A stretch of 64,000 bases of DNA from assembly GCF_017308975.1 (NCBI RefSeq), contig NZ_JADWPD010000037.1:1-64000 (forward strand), written 5' to 3'. This document shows positions 56,297 to 64,000 of the stretch, in pieces. The DNA comes from Amycolatopsis sp. MtRt-6. Its GTDB lineage: Bacteria > Actinomycetota > Actinomycetes > Mycobacteriales > Pseudonocardiaceae. The notes under the pieces were generated by a model that worked only from the letters and a program-made list of their open reading frames with translations, made no database searches and was not told the origin of the DNA. A program made the position numbers and the translations under genes. Each line of letters starts with the position of its first letter. Positions within the stretch are counted from its first letter, which is position 1.

Positions 56297-57712
56297 ATGT
56301 CGGACACACCCCAGACCAGCTTGAAAAAGGACGCCCTCGGCGTTCCCAGCCTGTTGTTCTTCGTCCTTTCGGCACAGGCCCCGCTGACCGGCATCGTCGG
56401 CGCGGCCGGCCTCGCCGTCGCGCTCGGCGACGGGGCCGGCGTGCCCGGGGCCTACCTCGTCGTCGGGCTGATCATCGTCGTGTTCGCGATCGGCTTCACG
56501 ACCATCGCCCGCCACGTCGACACCCGCGGCGGGTTCTTCGCGATCATCCGGGCGGGCCTCGGCCGGCGGGCCGGGTCCGGCGGCTCGCTGCTCGCGCTGC
56601 TGTCCTACAACACGGTCCAGTGCGCGATGTACGGGCTCTTCGGCGTGAGCCTGGCCGGGCTGGTCTCGCGGCAGTTCGGGGTGAGCACGCCGTGGTGGCT
56701 GTGGGTCGGCCTGGCGATCGCGGGCGTCTGGTTCCTCGGCTCCCGCAAGATCGAGCTCGGCGCCCGGGTGCTCGCCGTGCTGGTCGCGTGCGAGGTGCTC
56801 CTCCTGGTCGTCTTCGCCGTCGCGGTCCTGGCGACGCGCGGCCTGTCGGCCCTCGACGTCCCGGCCAGCTTCAGCCCGGCCGCGGTGCTGGCCGGCGCGC
56901 CCGGCATCGCGATCATGTTCGGCATCGCGTCGATGTTCGGGTTCGAGTCCACCGCGATCTACTCGGCCGAGGTCAAGGACGCCCGGCGGACCGTGCCGCG
57001 GGCCACCTACGTCGCCGTCGTGCTCATCGCGGCCTTCCTCGCCCTGGTGACGTGGATGCTCATCACCTACTACGGCGCCGCGCACGCTCAGGACGCCGCC
57101 CTGACCGCACTGAGCGGCGATCCCGCGGTCTTCGCCCTCACCCCGCTGAACGACGTGCTCGGTACCTGGGCGGGGACGGTCGCGGACGCCCTGCTGTGCA
57201 GCTCGCTGTTCGCCGGCGTCCTCGCGTTCCACAACATGGTCACGCGGTACTTCCACGCCATGGCCGGCGGCGGGATCTTCCCGGTCCGCCTCGAACGGAC
57301 CAACCGGCACCAGGCCCCGGCGGCCGCCTCGCTGACGCAGTCGCTGCTCGCCGCCGCGGCCATCGTGCCCTTCGCCGCACTGGGCGTGAACCCGATCGCC
57401 ACCCTCTTCAGCTGGTTCAGCGGGCTCGCCGTCGCCGCCCTCGTCGTCCTTTACACCCTGACCTCGATCGCGGTGGTGGCCTACTTCCGCCGGAACCCGG
57501 CCGGCGCGAGCGTCTGGACCGGGCTCGTCGCCCCGGCGCTGGCCACCGTGCTCATGCTCGGCGTGCTGGTGTTCGTGGTGGGCAACTTCGGGGTCCTCAC
57601 CGGCGGCAGCGCGCTCACCGTGTGGCTCCTGCTCGCCTCCGTGCCCGTCGTCTTCGTGCTCGGCTGGACCGGCGCCCGGCGCGCGGAACCGGCCGTCGCC
57701 GTGCTCGCCTGA
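56297..57712 (+). CDS. APC family amino acid/amine permease
   Basis: A 471-residue permease of the amino acid-polyamine-organocation superfamily with about twelve TM segments. The start GVPSLLFFVLSAQAPLTGIV corresponds to TM1, and FGFESTAIYSAEVKDARRTV followed by PRATYVAVVLIAAFL to the conserved TM6 and following loop. In this operon it most likely imports the amine substrate for the two amine oxidases. ATG at 56297, 18 bases after the preceding stop with GGAGAG upstream. Confidence 0.9.
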   Translation: MSDTPQTSLKKDALGVPSLLFFVLSAQAPLTGIVGAAGLAVALGDGAGVPGAYLVVGLIIVVFAIGFTTIARHVDTRGGFFAIIRAGLGRRAGSGGSLLALLSYNTVQCAMYGLFGVSLAGLVSRQFGVSTPWWLWVGLAIAGVWFLGSRKIELGARVLAVLVACEVLLLVVFAVAVLATRGLSALDVPASFSPAAVLAGAPGIAIMFGIASMFGFESTAIYSAEVKDARRTVPRATYVAVVLIAAFLALVTWMLITYYGAAHAQDAALTALSGDPAVFALTPLNDVLGTWAGTVADALLCSSLFAGVLAFHNMVTRYFHAMAGGGIFPVRLERTNRHQAPAAASLTQSLLAAAAIVPFAALGVNPIATLFSWFSGLAVAALVVLYTLTSIAVVAYFRRNPAGASVWTGLVAPALATVLMLGVLVFVVGNFGVLTGGSALTVWLLLASVPVVFVLGWTGARRAEPAVAVLA

Positions 57713-57730
57713 AACCCCGAGGGAGAAACC

Positions 57731-59629
57731 ATGCCGCACCCCCTGTCCGCGCTGACGGCCGACGAGATCCGGGCCACGCGGAAGATCCTCGACGAGGCCG
57801 GCCTCACCTGCGAACACACCCGGTTCTCCTACGTCATGCTCCGCGAACCGCACAAGGAGGACGTCCTCGCCTGGGACGGCACGAGCGCGTTGCCGCGTGA
57901 GGTCTCCGTGCTGCTGACCGAGCTGGACCCGCTGTCGCTGAGCAGCGCCGTCGTCGACCTCGAGGCAGGGCAGGTCGTTTCGCGCACGGAACTCGACCCG
58001 GCGGCGGCCGGGTTCGGTCCGTGCCTGGACGAGGACTACGACCTGGTGGACGAGATCGTGAAGGCCGACCAGCGCTGGCTCGACGCGGTCGCCAAACGCG
58101 GGATCACCGACGTCGGGAAGGTCCGGGCGGTGCCGTTGTCGGCCGGCGTCTTCGGGTACGACGACGAGGTCGGCACCCGCGTGTACCGGGTCCTGTCGTT
58201 CCACCAGGAGCACCCGGGCGAGCCGCCGTGGGCCCATCCGGTGGGCGGTGTCATCGCCCACGTCGACGTCGGCAACCGCAAGGTGCTGCGCGTGGTCGAG
58301 ACCCACGTCGAGCACGTGCCGCAGGAGTCCGGTGACTACCTGCACGACGCCGTCCGCGGCCCGCGGCGCACCGACCTCAAGCCGATCGAGATCACCCAGC
58401 CCGAAGGCGTGTCCTTCACCTTCGAAGACGGTGTGCTCAGCTGGCAGAACTGGCGGATCCGCGTCGGCTTCAACGGCCGCGAAGGCCTGACCCTGCACCA
58501 GATCTCCTACGGCGGCCGGCCGATCGTCTACCGGGCCTCGGTCGCCGAAATGGTGGTCAACTACGGTGATCCCGGGCCGACGCACGGCTGGCAGAACTAC
58601 TTCGACCTCGGCGAGTACCAGTTCGGGCGGCTGGCGAACTCGCTGGAACTGGGCTGCGACTGTCTCGGCGAGATCACCTACGCCGACGCCGTGGTGGTCG
58701 ACGACCACTGCGAGCCGAAGACCATCCGCAACGCGATCTGCATCCACGAAGAGGACTTCGGCGTGCTGTGGAAGCACAACGACATCTTCACCGGCACCTC
58801 GGAAACCCGGCGGCAGCGTCGCCTGGTCGTGTCGTTCTTCGGCACCGTCGGCAACTACGACTACGGCTTCTACTGGTACTTCACCCTCGACGGCACGATC
58901 GAGCTGGAGGTCAAGGCCACCGGCATCCCGTTCCCCTCCGGCTACGACGGCGAGGACCCGTACTTCGCCGAGCTGGCCCCCGGCCTTGGCGCGCCGGTGC
59001 ACCAGCACCTGTTCTCCGTCCGGCTGGACCTCACCGTGGACGGCGTGCGCAACCACGTCGACGAGCTGGAAGTGGCGCCGGTCCCGATGGGCGAGGGCAA
59101 TCCGTGGGGCAACGCGATCGGCCGCAAGCGCACACGGTTGCGCACCGAAGCCGAGGCCCAGCGGGTCGCGGCCAACCACCTCGGCCGGGTCTGGGAAGTG
59201 TCGAGCGCCGAGCACACCAACCGGCTGGGCCGGCCGACGGCGTATGTCCTGCACCCGCAGGGGCAGCCGGCCCTCCTCGCGGATCCCGGCGCGCCCATCT
59301 CCCGGCGGGCGGCCTTTGCCCGCAAGCACCTGTGGGTGACGCAGTACGACCGGGACGAGCTGTGGCCGTCGGGCTACACGGTCAACCAGAACCCGGGTGG
59401 CGACGGCCTGCCCGCCTACGTGGCGAACAACCGGCCGGTCGACGGCGAGGACGTCGTGCTGTGGCACACGCTCGGGCTGACGCACTACGTCCGGCCCGAG
59501 GACTGGCCGATCATGCCGGTCGACCACGCCGGGTTCAAGCTCAAGCCGGACGGCTTCTTCGACCGCAACCCGACCCTCGACGTGCCCGACCTGAGCAAGC
59601 GGCACACCGGGTGCGAGTGCCATGAGTGA
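57731..59629 (+). CDS. copper-containing (topaquinone) primary amine oxidase
   Basis: A 632-residue enzyme that oxidises primary amines such as phenylethylamine, tyramine or histamine to the aldehyde, NH3 and H2O2. The topaquinone precursor is Tyr376 in VGNYDYGFYW, the catalytic base Asp292 in NYFDLGEYQFG, and the copper ligands are His424 and His426 in VHQHLFS and His599 in MPVDHAGFKL. These fall at nearly the same numbers as in the Arthrobacter globiformis enzyme (Asp298, Tyr382, His431, His433, His592; from memory). GAGGGAG precedes the ATG. It overlaps the next gene by eight bases and is followed by the aldehyde dehydrogenase needed for its product. Confidence 0.96.
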   Translation: MPHPLSALTADEIRATRKILDEAGLTCEHTRFSYVMLREPHKEDVLAWDGTSALPREVSVLLTELDPLSLSSAVVDLEAGQVVSRTELDPAAAGFGPCLDEDYDLVDEIVKADQRWLDAVAKRGITDVGKVRAVPLSAGVFGYDDEVGTRVYRVLSFHQEHPGEPPWAHPVGGVIAHVDVGNRKVLRVVETHVEHVPQESGDYLHDAVRGPRRTDLKPIEITQPEGVSFTFEDGVLSWQNWRIRVGFNGREGLTLHQISYGGRPIVYRASVAEMVVNYGDPGPTHGWQNYFDLGEYQFGRLANSLELGCDCLGEITYADAVVVDDHCEPKTIRNAICIHEEDFGVLWKHNDIFTGTSETRRQRRLVVSFFGTVGNYDYGFYWYFTLDGTIELEVKATGIPFPSGYDGEDPYFAELAPGLGAPVHQHLFSVRLDLTVDGVRNHVDELEVAPVPMGEGNPWGNAIGRKRTRLRTEAEAQRVAANHLGRVWEVSSAEHTNRLGRPTAYVLHPQGQPALLADPGAPISRRAAFARKHLWVTQYDRDELWPSGYTVNQNPGGDGLPAYVANNRPVDGEDVVLWHTLGLTHYVRPEDWPIMPVDHAGFKLKPDGFFDRNPTLDVPDLSKRHTGCECHE

Positions 59630-59966
59630 CCGGGCGCTGCGGGCCTGGCTGGCCGCGGTGGCGCTGCTGGGCGCCGTCGCGCACGCCGGTGCCGTGCCGG
59701 CCGATCCCGGCCTCGCCGTGGTGTTCGCGGTGATGGCCGTGGCGTGCGTGCCGTGCGCCGTGCGCGTCTGGCGCCACGACAGCACCCGGGCGCTGGTCAT
59801 GCTGGGCGCCACCGCCGCGGCGATGGTCCTGGTCCACCTCGCGCTGATGGCGCGGGCCCACGGCGGCCACGGCTCGCTCGCCGTGCTCACCGTCGTCGAA
59901 ATCCTTGTCGTGGCGGGCGTCTGGTACGCGCTGCGGCACCGTGCACCGGAACAGGAGCAGTCATGA
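59622..59966 (+). CDS. small membrane protein between amine oxidase and aldehyde dehydrogenase
   Basis: A 114-residue protein with three or four hydrophobic segments (LRAWLAAVALLGAVAHAGAV, AVVFAVMAVACVPCAVRVW, VMLGATAAAMVLVHLALMA, VLTVVEILVVAGVWYAL). A central His-rich piece (ARAHGGHGS) lies in a loop. I do not recognise the family. It overlaps both neighbours (eight bases with the amine oxidase, four with the dehydrogenase), so it is a genuine operon member. Copper delivery to the amine oxidase or a transport accessory are speculative options. Confidence 0.75.
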   Translation: MSDRALRAWLAAVALLGAVAHAGAVPADPGLAVVFAVMAVACVPCAVRVWRHDSTRALVMLGATAAAMVLVHLALMARAHGGHGSLAVLTVVEILVVAGVWYALRHRAPEQEQS

Positions 59967-61405
59967 CCGCCTTCACCACCGACCTGTACCTCGACGGGGC
60001 CTGGGTGCGCGGGGGAGCGGGAACCTTCACCACGCTCAACCCCGCCACGGGCGAGCCGCTCACCGAGGTCGCTTCGGCCGGGCGGGCCGACGTCGACCGG
60101 GCGGTCGCGGCGGCCACGCGTGCCCTGCGCGGGGACTGGGCGGAGACACCGCCGTCGGCGAAGGGCGCCCTGATCCACCGGCTCGCCGGCCTCGTGGAGC
60201 GGGACGCCGACCGGCTTGCGTGGCTCGAGTCGAGCGAGATGGGCGCGCCCGCCGGGATCGCGCAGGGCCTGTTCGTGCCCAACCTGGCCGCCTCGCTGCG
60301 GTACTACGCGGGCTGGGCGGACAAGATCAACGGCGAGCAGCTGAGCACCGACGGCTACTTCGGCGCGGCGACGCACTCCTACACCCGCCGTGAGCCCGTC
60401 GGCGTGATCGCCGCGATCGTGCCGTGGAACTCGCCGCTGATGATCCTCGGCTGGAAGCTCGCCCCGGCACTGGCGGCCGGGAACACGGTCATCGTCAAGC
60501 CCGCCGAGGACGCCTCGCTGGCGATCCTGCACCTGGCGACGCTGGTGGCGGAAGCCGGTTTCCCGCCGGGCGTCGTGCAGGTGCTGCCGGGCATCGGAAG
60601 CGTGACCGGAGAGGCTCTCGCGGTCCACCCCGGCGTGCACAAGGTCAGCTTCACCGGTTCCCCCGAGACCGGCAGGCGGATCCTGCGCAACTCCGCGGAC
60701 ACCTTCAAGCGCACCACCCTCGAACTGGGCGGGAAGTCCCCGCAGATCGTGTTCGAGGACGCCGACCTCGCCGCGGCGGTCCAGGGCGTGGCCATGGGCA
60801 TCTTCACCAACCAGGGCCAGGTCTGCGCCGCAGGCAGCCGGATCTTCGTCCAGCGCACGGTGCTGGACACGGTCCTCGACGGGCTCGCCGACGCCGCCGT
60901 AGCGCAGGTGCTGGGCGACCCGTTCGACCCGGACACGACGATGGGGCCGCTCATCAACGCCCGGCAACGCGAACGCGTTCTCGGCTACATCCACCAAGGA
61001 CAGGAGGAGGGCGCCAAGCTCGTCGCGGGCGGCGGAAAGCCGGACGGGCCGGGCTTCTTTGTGCGGCCGACCGTCTTCGCCGGCACCAACGACCTCACCA
61101 TCGCCCGCGAGGAGATCTTCGGGCCGGTGGGCACGGTGATCCCGTTCGACGACGACGCCGAGGCGATCGCGCTGGCCAACGACAGCGACTACGGGCTGGC
61201 CGCCACCGTGTGGACCCGCGACGTCGGCCGGGCCCACGGCGTCTCCGCGGCACTGCAGGCGGGCGCGGTCGGCGTGAACGGCTGGTCGCCGTTGGCGCCG
61301 CAGCTGCCGTGGGGCGGGCTCAAGGCCAGCGGCGTCGGCCGTGAGCTGGGCTACGAAGGGATTCTCGCCGACACCGAGGCCAAGACCGTCACGATCGTCC
61401 TGTGA
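59963..61405 (+). CDS. aldehyde dehydrogenase (NAD(P)-dependent, betaine/phenylacetaldehyde type)
   Basis: A 480-residue ALDH. The cofactor-site motif VIAAIVPWNSPLMILGWKLA, the general base Glu in TTLELGGKSPQIVFEDADLA and the catalytic Cys in IFTNQGQVCAAGSRIFVQ are all present, with the usual C-terminal GGLKASGVGRELGYEG. It should oxidise the aldehyde released by the amine oxidases to the acid. ATG at 59963 overlaps the small membrane protein's stop (ATGA). Confidence 0.94.
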   Translation: MTAFTTDLYLDGAWVRGGAGTFTTLNPATGEPLTEVASAGRADVDRAVAAATRALRGDWAETPPSAKGALIHRLAGLVERDADRLAWLESSEMGAPAGIAQGLFVPNLAASLRYYAGWADKINGEQLSTDGYFGAATHSYTRREPVGVIAAIVPWNSPLMILGWKLAPALAAGNTVIVKPAEDASLAILHLATLVAEAGFPPGVVQVLPGIGSVTGEALAVHPGVHKVSFTGSPETGRRILRNSADTFKRTTLELGGKSPQIVFEDADLAAAVQGVAMGIFTNQGQVCAAGSRIFVQRTVLDTVLDGLADAAVAQVLGDPFDPDTTMGPLINARQRERVLGYIHQGQEEGAKLVAGGGKPDGPGFFVRPTVFAGTNDLTIAREEIFGPVGTVIPFDDDAEAIALANDSDYGLAATVWTRDVGRAHGVSAALQAGAVGVNGWSPLAPQLPWGGLKASGVGRELGYEGILADTEAKTVTIVL

Positions 61406-61413
61406 GGAGCGCC

Positions 61414-61962
61414 ATGACACTCGAAGAACTCACCCGCCGCGTCGAGGTACTGGAGGCCGAAGCCGAGATCCGCCGGGTCCAGGCCCGGTACATGTTCCTG
61501 TGCGACACGCCGAACCCCGAGTACGGCGTACCCGACGACGCGAAGCGGATCGAGCTGATCCTCGAGCTCTACACCGAAGACGCGGTCTGGGAGGGCGTCG
61601 GGGAGTACTACGACAACCAGTTCGGCCGCGCGGCGGGGAAGCAGGCGATCCGCGAGCACTTCCAGCGGTTCTGGGGCGAGAAGCAGGAACCGGCGCTGCT
61701 GCTCAACGCCCACTACCTGACGTCCGAGCAGATCCACGTCGACGGCGGCACCGCGACCGGCCAGTGGATCCACATGCAGCCGTGGCTGTTCTCCGACGGC
61801 AGGTCGCTGCTGCGCTCCAGCCGGCTGAACAACGCCTTTCGCAGGGAGCCTGACGGCCGCTGGAAGATCACCCGCACCCGGACGGAGAACGTCTTCGTCG
61901 CGCCGCTGCCGGACCACTTCGCCAGCGACTACCCGGCGGCGTCGGTGCTGCTCCGGCCATGA
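61414..61962 (+). CDS. NTF2-like (SnoaL) fold protein
   Basis: A 182-residue cone-shaped NTF2-like protein: an N-terminal helical leader (TLEELTRRVEVLEAEAEIRR) followed by VQARYMFLCDTPNPEYGVPD, the LYTEDAVWEG strand region and DGRWKITRTRTENVFVAPLP near the end. Relatives include ring-hydroxylating dioxygenase beta-like and SnoaL-type enzymes or binding proteins. The start is the ATG at 61414 with GAGGAG upstream; a GTG at 61402 is less likely. Its stop overlaps the regulator start (ATGA). A role in handling the acid product is inferred only from the operon. Confidence 0.8.
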   Translation: MTLEELTRRVEVLEAEAEIRRVQARYMFLCDTPNPEYGVPDDAKRIELILELYTEDAVWEGVGEYYDNQFGRAAGKQAIREHFQRFWGEKQEPALLLNAHYLTSEQIHVDGGTATGQWIHMQPWLFSDGRSLLRSSRLNNAFRREPDGRWKITRTRTENVFVAPLPDHFASDYPAASVLLRP

Positions 61963-62573
61963 CGGGCGAGGTGGTCGTCCACATCGTCGACGACGACGAG
62001 GACCTGCGGCAGTCGCTGGCGTTCCTGCTGGGCAGCGTCGGCATCCAGGCGCTGACGTACCCGGACGCTCCCGCCTTTCTCGCGGAGTTCGACCCGGCCG
62101 AGCCCGCGGTCGTCATCGTGGACGTCCGGATGCCCGGGATGAGCGGGTTCGGGCTGCAGGAGGAGCTGACCGGCCGCGGCTACCCCGCGCCGGTCGTCTT
62201 CTGCTCCGCGCACGGCGACATCCCGATGTCGGTGCGGGCACTGACCCGCGGCGCGGTGAACTTCCTGGAGAAGCCGTACGAGCCGCAGAAGATCCTCGAA
62301 GTCGTGCAACAGCAGCAGATCGAGGCAGGTCGCCGGTTCGCCGCGCACGCCGCACGCCAGGAGGTCGTGCGGCGGCTCGACGGGCTCACGCAGCGCGAGC
62401 GCGAGGTGCTGCGGTTCGTCCTCGACGGGGCACCCAGCCAGGTGGTCGCCCACCGGCTGGGCACGAGCGTGAAGACGATCGACGTCCACCGGGCGCGGAT
62501 CAAGGCCAAGACGGGGTCCGAAAGCCTGGGCTCCCTGGTGCGCGACATCCTGGCCCACCGCGTCGAGGTCTAG
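61959..62573 (+). CDS. FixJ/NarL-type orphan response regulator
   Basis: A 204-residue response regulator. Receiver: acidic DDDED at 11-15, phosphoacceptor Asp55 in VVIVDVRMPGMSG, Lys in FLEKPYEPQ. Output: LuxR-type helix-turn-helix (LTQREREVLRFVLDGAPSQV, then VKTIDVHRARIKAKTGSESL). The SEKPY-like loop and the FixJ-style linker distinguish it from the NarL types earlier in the window. No histidine kinase is in this operon, so it is an orphan here; it may control the amine operon it closes. A 55-bp palindrome begins five bases after its stop. Confidence 0.93.
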   Translation: MTGEVVVHIVDDDEDLRQSLAFLLGSVGIQALTYPDAPAFLAEFDPAEPAVVIVDVRMPGMSGFGLQEELTGRGYPAPVVFCSAHGDIPMSVRALTRGAVNFLEKPYEPQKILEVVQQQQIEAGRRFAAHAARQEVVRRLDGLTQREREVLRFVLDGAPSQVVAHRLGTSVKTIDVHRARIKAKTGSESLGSLVRDILAHRVEV

Positions 62574-62578
62574 CGATT

Positions 62579-62633
62579 GCACCCCAATGTGGCGTTCGGT
62601 GCGTCAGACGCAACCAACGCCACATTGGGGTGC
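62579..62633. repeat. dispersed 55-bp palindrome, copy 2
   Basis: Perfect 18-bp arms GCACCCCAATGTGGCGTT (62579-62596) and its complement (62616-62633) around a 19-base centre. It lies between the convergent FixJ-like and amidase genes, starting five bases after one stop and encoding the stop codon of the other (TGA, 62604-62606 on the minus strand), so it can serve as a bidirectional terminator. Orientation is opposite to copy 1 at 36347-36401. Confidence 0.85.
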
Positions 62634-63800
62634 TTGCAGTGCGCTTTCCACCCAGCACCCGGTGGCGAGCAACGCGGTTTCCCCACCGCGGCGGCCGACG
62701 AGCTGCACGCCCAGCGGCAGACCCTCCGAAGTGGACAGACCGGGCACGGTGACCACCGGCAGGCCCAGCGCCTGCCACGGGCGGCTGAGCACCGGGTCGC
62801 CGGTCGCGTGGCGGCCGGCCGGTGGCGGGCCCAGTGCCGCCGGGCCCAGGATCGCGTCGTACGGCTCCAGCAGCGGGGCGATCCGGTCCCGAGCGTCCCG
62901 GATTGCCCGCAGCGCCGCAGCATAGGAGGCCTCGGGCGTTTCGAGCCCGGCCCGCAGCAGGGTGGCGAGGGGGACGCTCAGCCGGGCGATCTGCGCCAGC
63001 TCCGCCGCCCGCTCCCGCGCCGCCTCGTACGCCATCACCACCGGGTGCGCGGCCGTCAACTCGGCCACCGAAGCCGGGAACTCGTCGATCGCCGCGCCGG
63101 CCGCGGCCAGCCGGGCGGCCGCGAAGCCGATGGCCGCGGCCATCGATGGCTCGACGGGCGGGCGCCACCGCAGCAGCCGCGGCGGGCGAGCCGCGGCCGT
63201 GGCCGGCGAGCCGGTGAGCAGGGAAAAGGCCAGGGCCAGGTCGGACACACCGGCGGCGAACACCCCGTGGCTGTCGAGGCTCGGGCTGAGCCCGGTGACG
63301 CCGTCCATCGGGAACCGGCCGTGGCTCATGACCAGCGACGCCACCCCGCAGTACGACGCGGGCCGCGTGACCGAACCCGCGGTCTGGGAGCCGAGCGCCA
63401 AGGGCACCTGGCCCGCGGCGACCGCGGCCGCCGAGCCGCTCGACGAGCCGCCGGGCGTGTGTCCCGGGGCGCTCGGGTTGTCGGTGGGGCCGGGGGAGAA
63501 GTAGGCGAACTCGGTCGTGACGGTCTTGCCGACCGGGACGGCCCCCGCCGCGCGCCAGGCCGTGACGATCGCGGCGTCGGAGAGCGCGGGCGCGGCGTCC
63601 GCGCGCAACGGCGAACCGCAGCGCGTCGGGAAGCCGGCCACGTCGATGATGTCCTTGACGCCCAGGGGAATCCGGCCGGACGAGGGGAAGTCCAGGGCGA
63701 CCCACGCCCGCAGCCGCGACTCGGTCTCGGCGATCCGGGCCCGCGACCGGGCCAACGGGGTCGCGTCCCGCAGGGACCAGGACGCGCGCAAGCCGGTCAA
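62604..63800 (-). CDS. amidase signature family protein
   Basis: A 398-residue amidase (GatA/AtzF family). Catalytic Lys in IPLGVKDIIDVAGFPT, the Gly/Ser loop in HTPGGSSSGSAAAVAAG (cis-Ser) and the nucleophile Ser in LGSQTAGSVTRPASYCG, where GSQTAGS replaces the usual GSDTGGS. I choose the TTG at 63800: it overlaps the upstream stop (TTGA) and GGAGGAA lies six bases before it. The last nine residues (APQCGVGCV) and the stop are encoded by the 55-bp palindrome, so the native C-terminus was probably altered when the palindrome arrived. The substrate is unknown. Confidence 0.85.
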   Translation of the reverse strand: MTGLRASWSLRDATPLARSRARIAETESRLRAWVALDFPSSGRIPLGVKDIIDVAGFPTRCGSPLRADAAPALSDAAIVTAWRAAGAVPVGKTVTTEFAYFSPGPTDNPSAPGHTPGGSSSGSAAAVAAGQVPLALGSQTAGSVTRPASYCGVASLVMSHGRFPMDGVTGLSPSLDSHGVFAAGVSDLALAFSLLTGSPATAAARPPRLLRWRPPVEPSMAAAIGFAAARLAAAGAAIDEFPASVAELTAAHPVVMAYEAARERAAELAQIARLSVPLATLLRAGLETPEASYAAALRAIRDARDRIAPLLEPYDAILGPAALGPPPAGRHATGDPVLSRPWQALGLPVVTVPGLSTSEGLPLGVQLVGRRGGETALLATGCWVESALQAPQCGVGCV

Positions 63801-64000
63801 GCTTCCTCCCACGCGGCGTCGGCGACCCAGTAGTCCATCCCGCTCTCGCTGACGCCGTGCCGCCACTCCGACGTCCGTTTCAGCAGGGGTTCGACCCTCG
63901 CGGTGACGGCGTCCGCGGCGGCCGGCCCGTCGCCGGGGACCTGCCAGTGGACCCAGTTCAGCTCCCGGCCCTCGGCGTCGTGGACGAACAGGTCCACGTG
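63797..64000 (-). CDS. unidentified small protein, partial at the window edge
   Basis: The frame enters from the right edge and ends at 63797, overlapping the amidase start by four bases. The visible part includes DLFVHDAEGRELNWVHWQVP, then LLKRTSEWRHGVSESGMDYW and VADAAWEEA. It is acidic and soluble-looking. I do not recognise it. A GTG at 63997 could be the start, or the gene may continue beyond the window. Coupling to the amidase suggests a shared task. Confidence 0.6.
   Translation of the reverse strand, partial: HVDLFVHDAEGRELNWVHWQVPGDGPAAADAVTARVEPLLKRTSEWRHGVSESGMDYWVADAAWEEA

Noticed and set aside
55862..61420. A 1852-codon open frame on the minus strand
   Set aside because: It lies antisense to six well-supported genes of the amine operon. 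In very GC-rich DNA, third-position G/C bias removes stops from an antisense frame. Its translation is low-complexity (Arg, Gly, Glu, His, Asp) with no motif.

Overview
The window is very GC-rich, with tightly packed genes on both strands. GTG and TTG starts are common, and many neighbouring genes overlap by four bases (ATGA or GTGA). A LysX-type lysyl-phosphatidylglycerol synthase/lysyl-tRNA synthetase fusion, a DtxR/IdeR-like iron box, NarL-type two-component pairs and many catabolic operons point to an actinobacterium. My best guess, an inference only, is Pseudonocardiaceae such as Amycolatopsis. No tRNA, rRNA, CRISPR array, prophage or transposase was found.

Layout. 1-3.8 kb: the 3' end of a crotonyl-CoA carboxylase/reductase, a LysR regulator, and an M20 amidohydrolase with a coupled micro-membrane protein, divergent from an Lrp-like regulator. 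3.8-7.7 kb: a ferric-siderophore ABC importer, with ATPase and two permeases divergent from the binding lipoprotein across an iron box. 7.7-12.6 kb: a secreted GH54 arabinofuranosidase and a Tat-exported GH95-like glycosidase with a ricin-type lectin tail, each with its own operator-like palindrome. 12.7-20.8 kb: an MFS exporter and a LysR regulator divergent from a six-gene ring-cleavage operon (cyclase-family hydrolase, FAD monooxygenase, extradiol dioxygenase, FAH-family hydrolase, SDR, alpha/beta hydrolase).

20.9-38 kb is a cell-envelope region: a Na+/H+ antiporter, an ABC exporter, LysX, a CtpE-like P-type ATPase, a Spo0M protein, a membrane esterase overlapping a second aminoacyl-lipid synthase with a rhomboid-like N-terminus, and two HGSNAT/DUF418 membrane acyltransferases. 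Between the acyltransferases lies the wreck of a second ABC exporter carrying a 55-bp palindrome. 38-45.6 kb: a DUF2076 protein and two near-identical two-component systems flanking a SulP-carbonic anhydrase fusion. 45.9-50.5 kb: a five-gene, fully overlapping operon containing poly-gamma-glutamate synthase genes pgsB and pgsC, with two truncated Cache/HAMP-like membrane proteins and a hydrolase-like protein in place of the usual pgsA. This is my leading candidate for a poorly described system. 50.4-52.2 kb: a third two-component system, converging on pgsC.

52.5-62.6 kb is catabolic. An intradiol dioxygenase and a maleylacetate reductase form a hydroxyquinol-type branch. They are divergent from an eight-gene amine-oxidation operon (flavin amine oxidase, ABM protein, APC permease, copper amine oxidase, small membrane protein, aldehyde dehydrogenase, NTF2-like protein, FixJ-like regulator). 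The window ends with a second copy of the 55-bp palindrome, an amidase whose last residues are encoded by that palindrome, and a truncated gene.

The non-coding structure is as notable as the genes. The 55-bp palindrome occurs twice and has one compensated base-pair change. A two-hairpin element lies upstream of both the SulP-carbonic anhydrase gene and the third histidine kinase, again with a compensated change. A 12+12-bp inverted repeat is conserved about 60 bp upstream of both duplicated response regulators.
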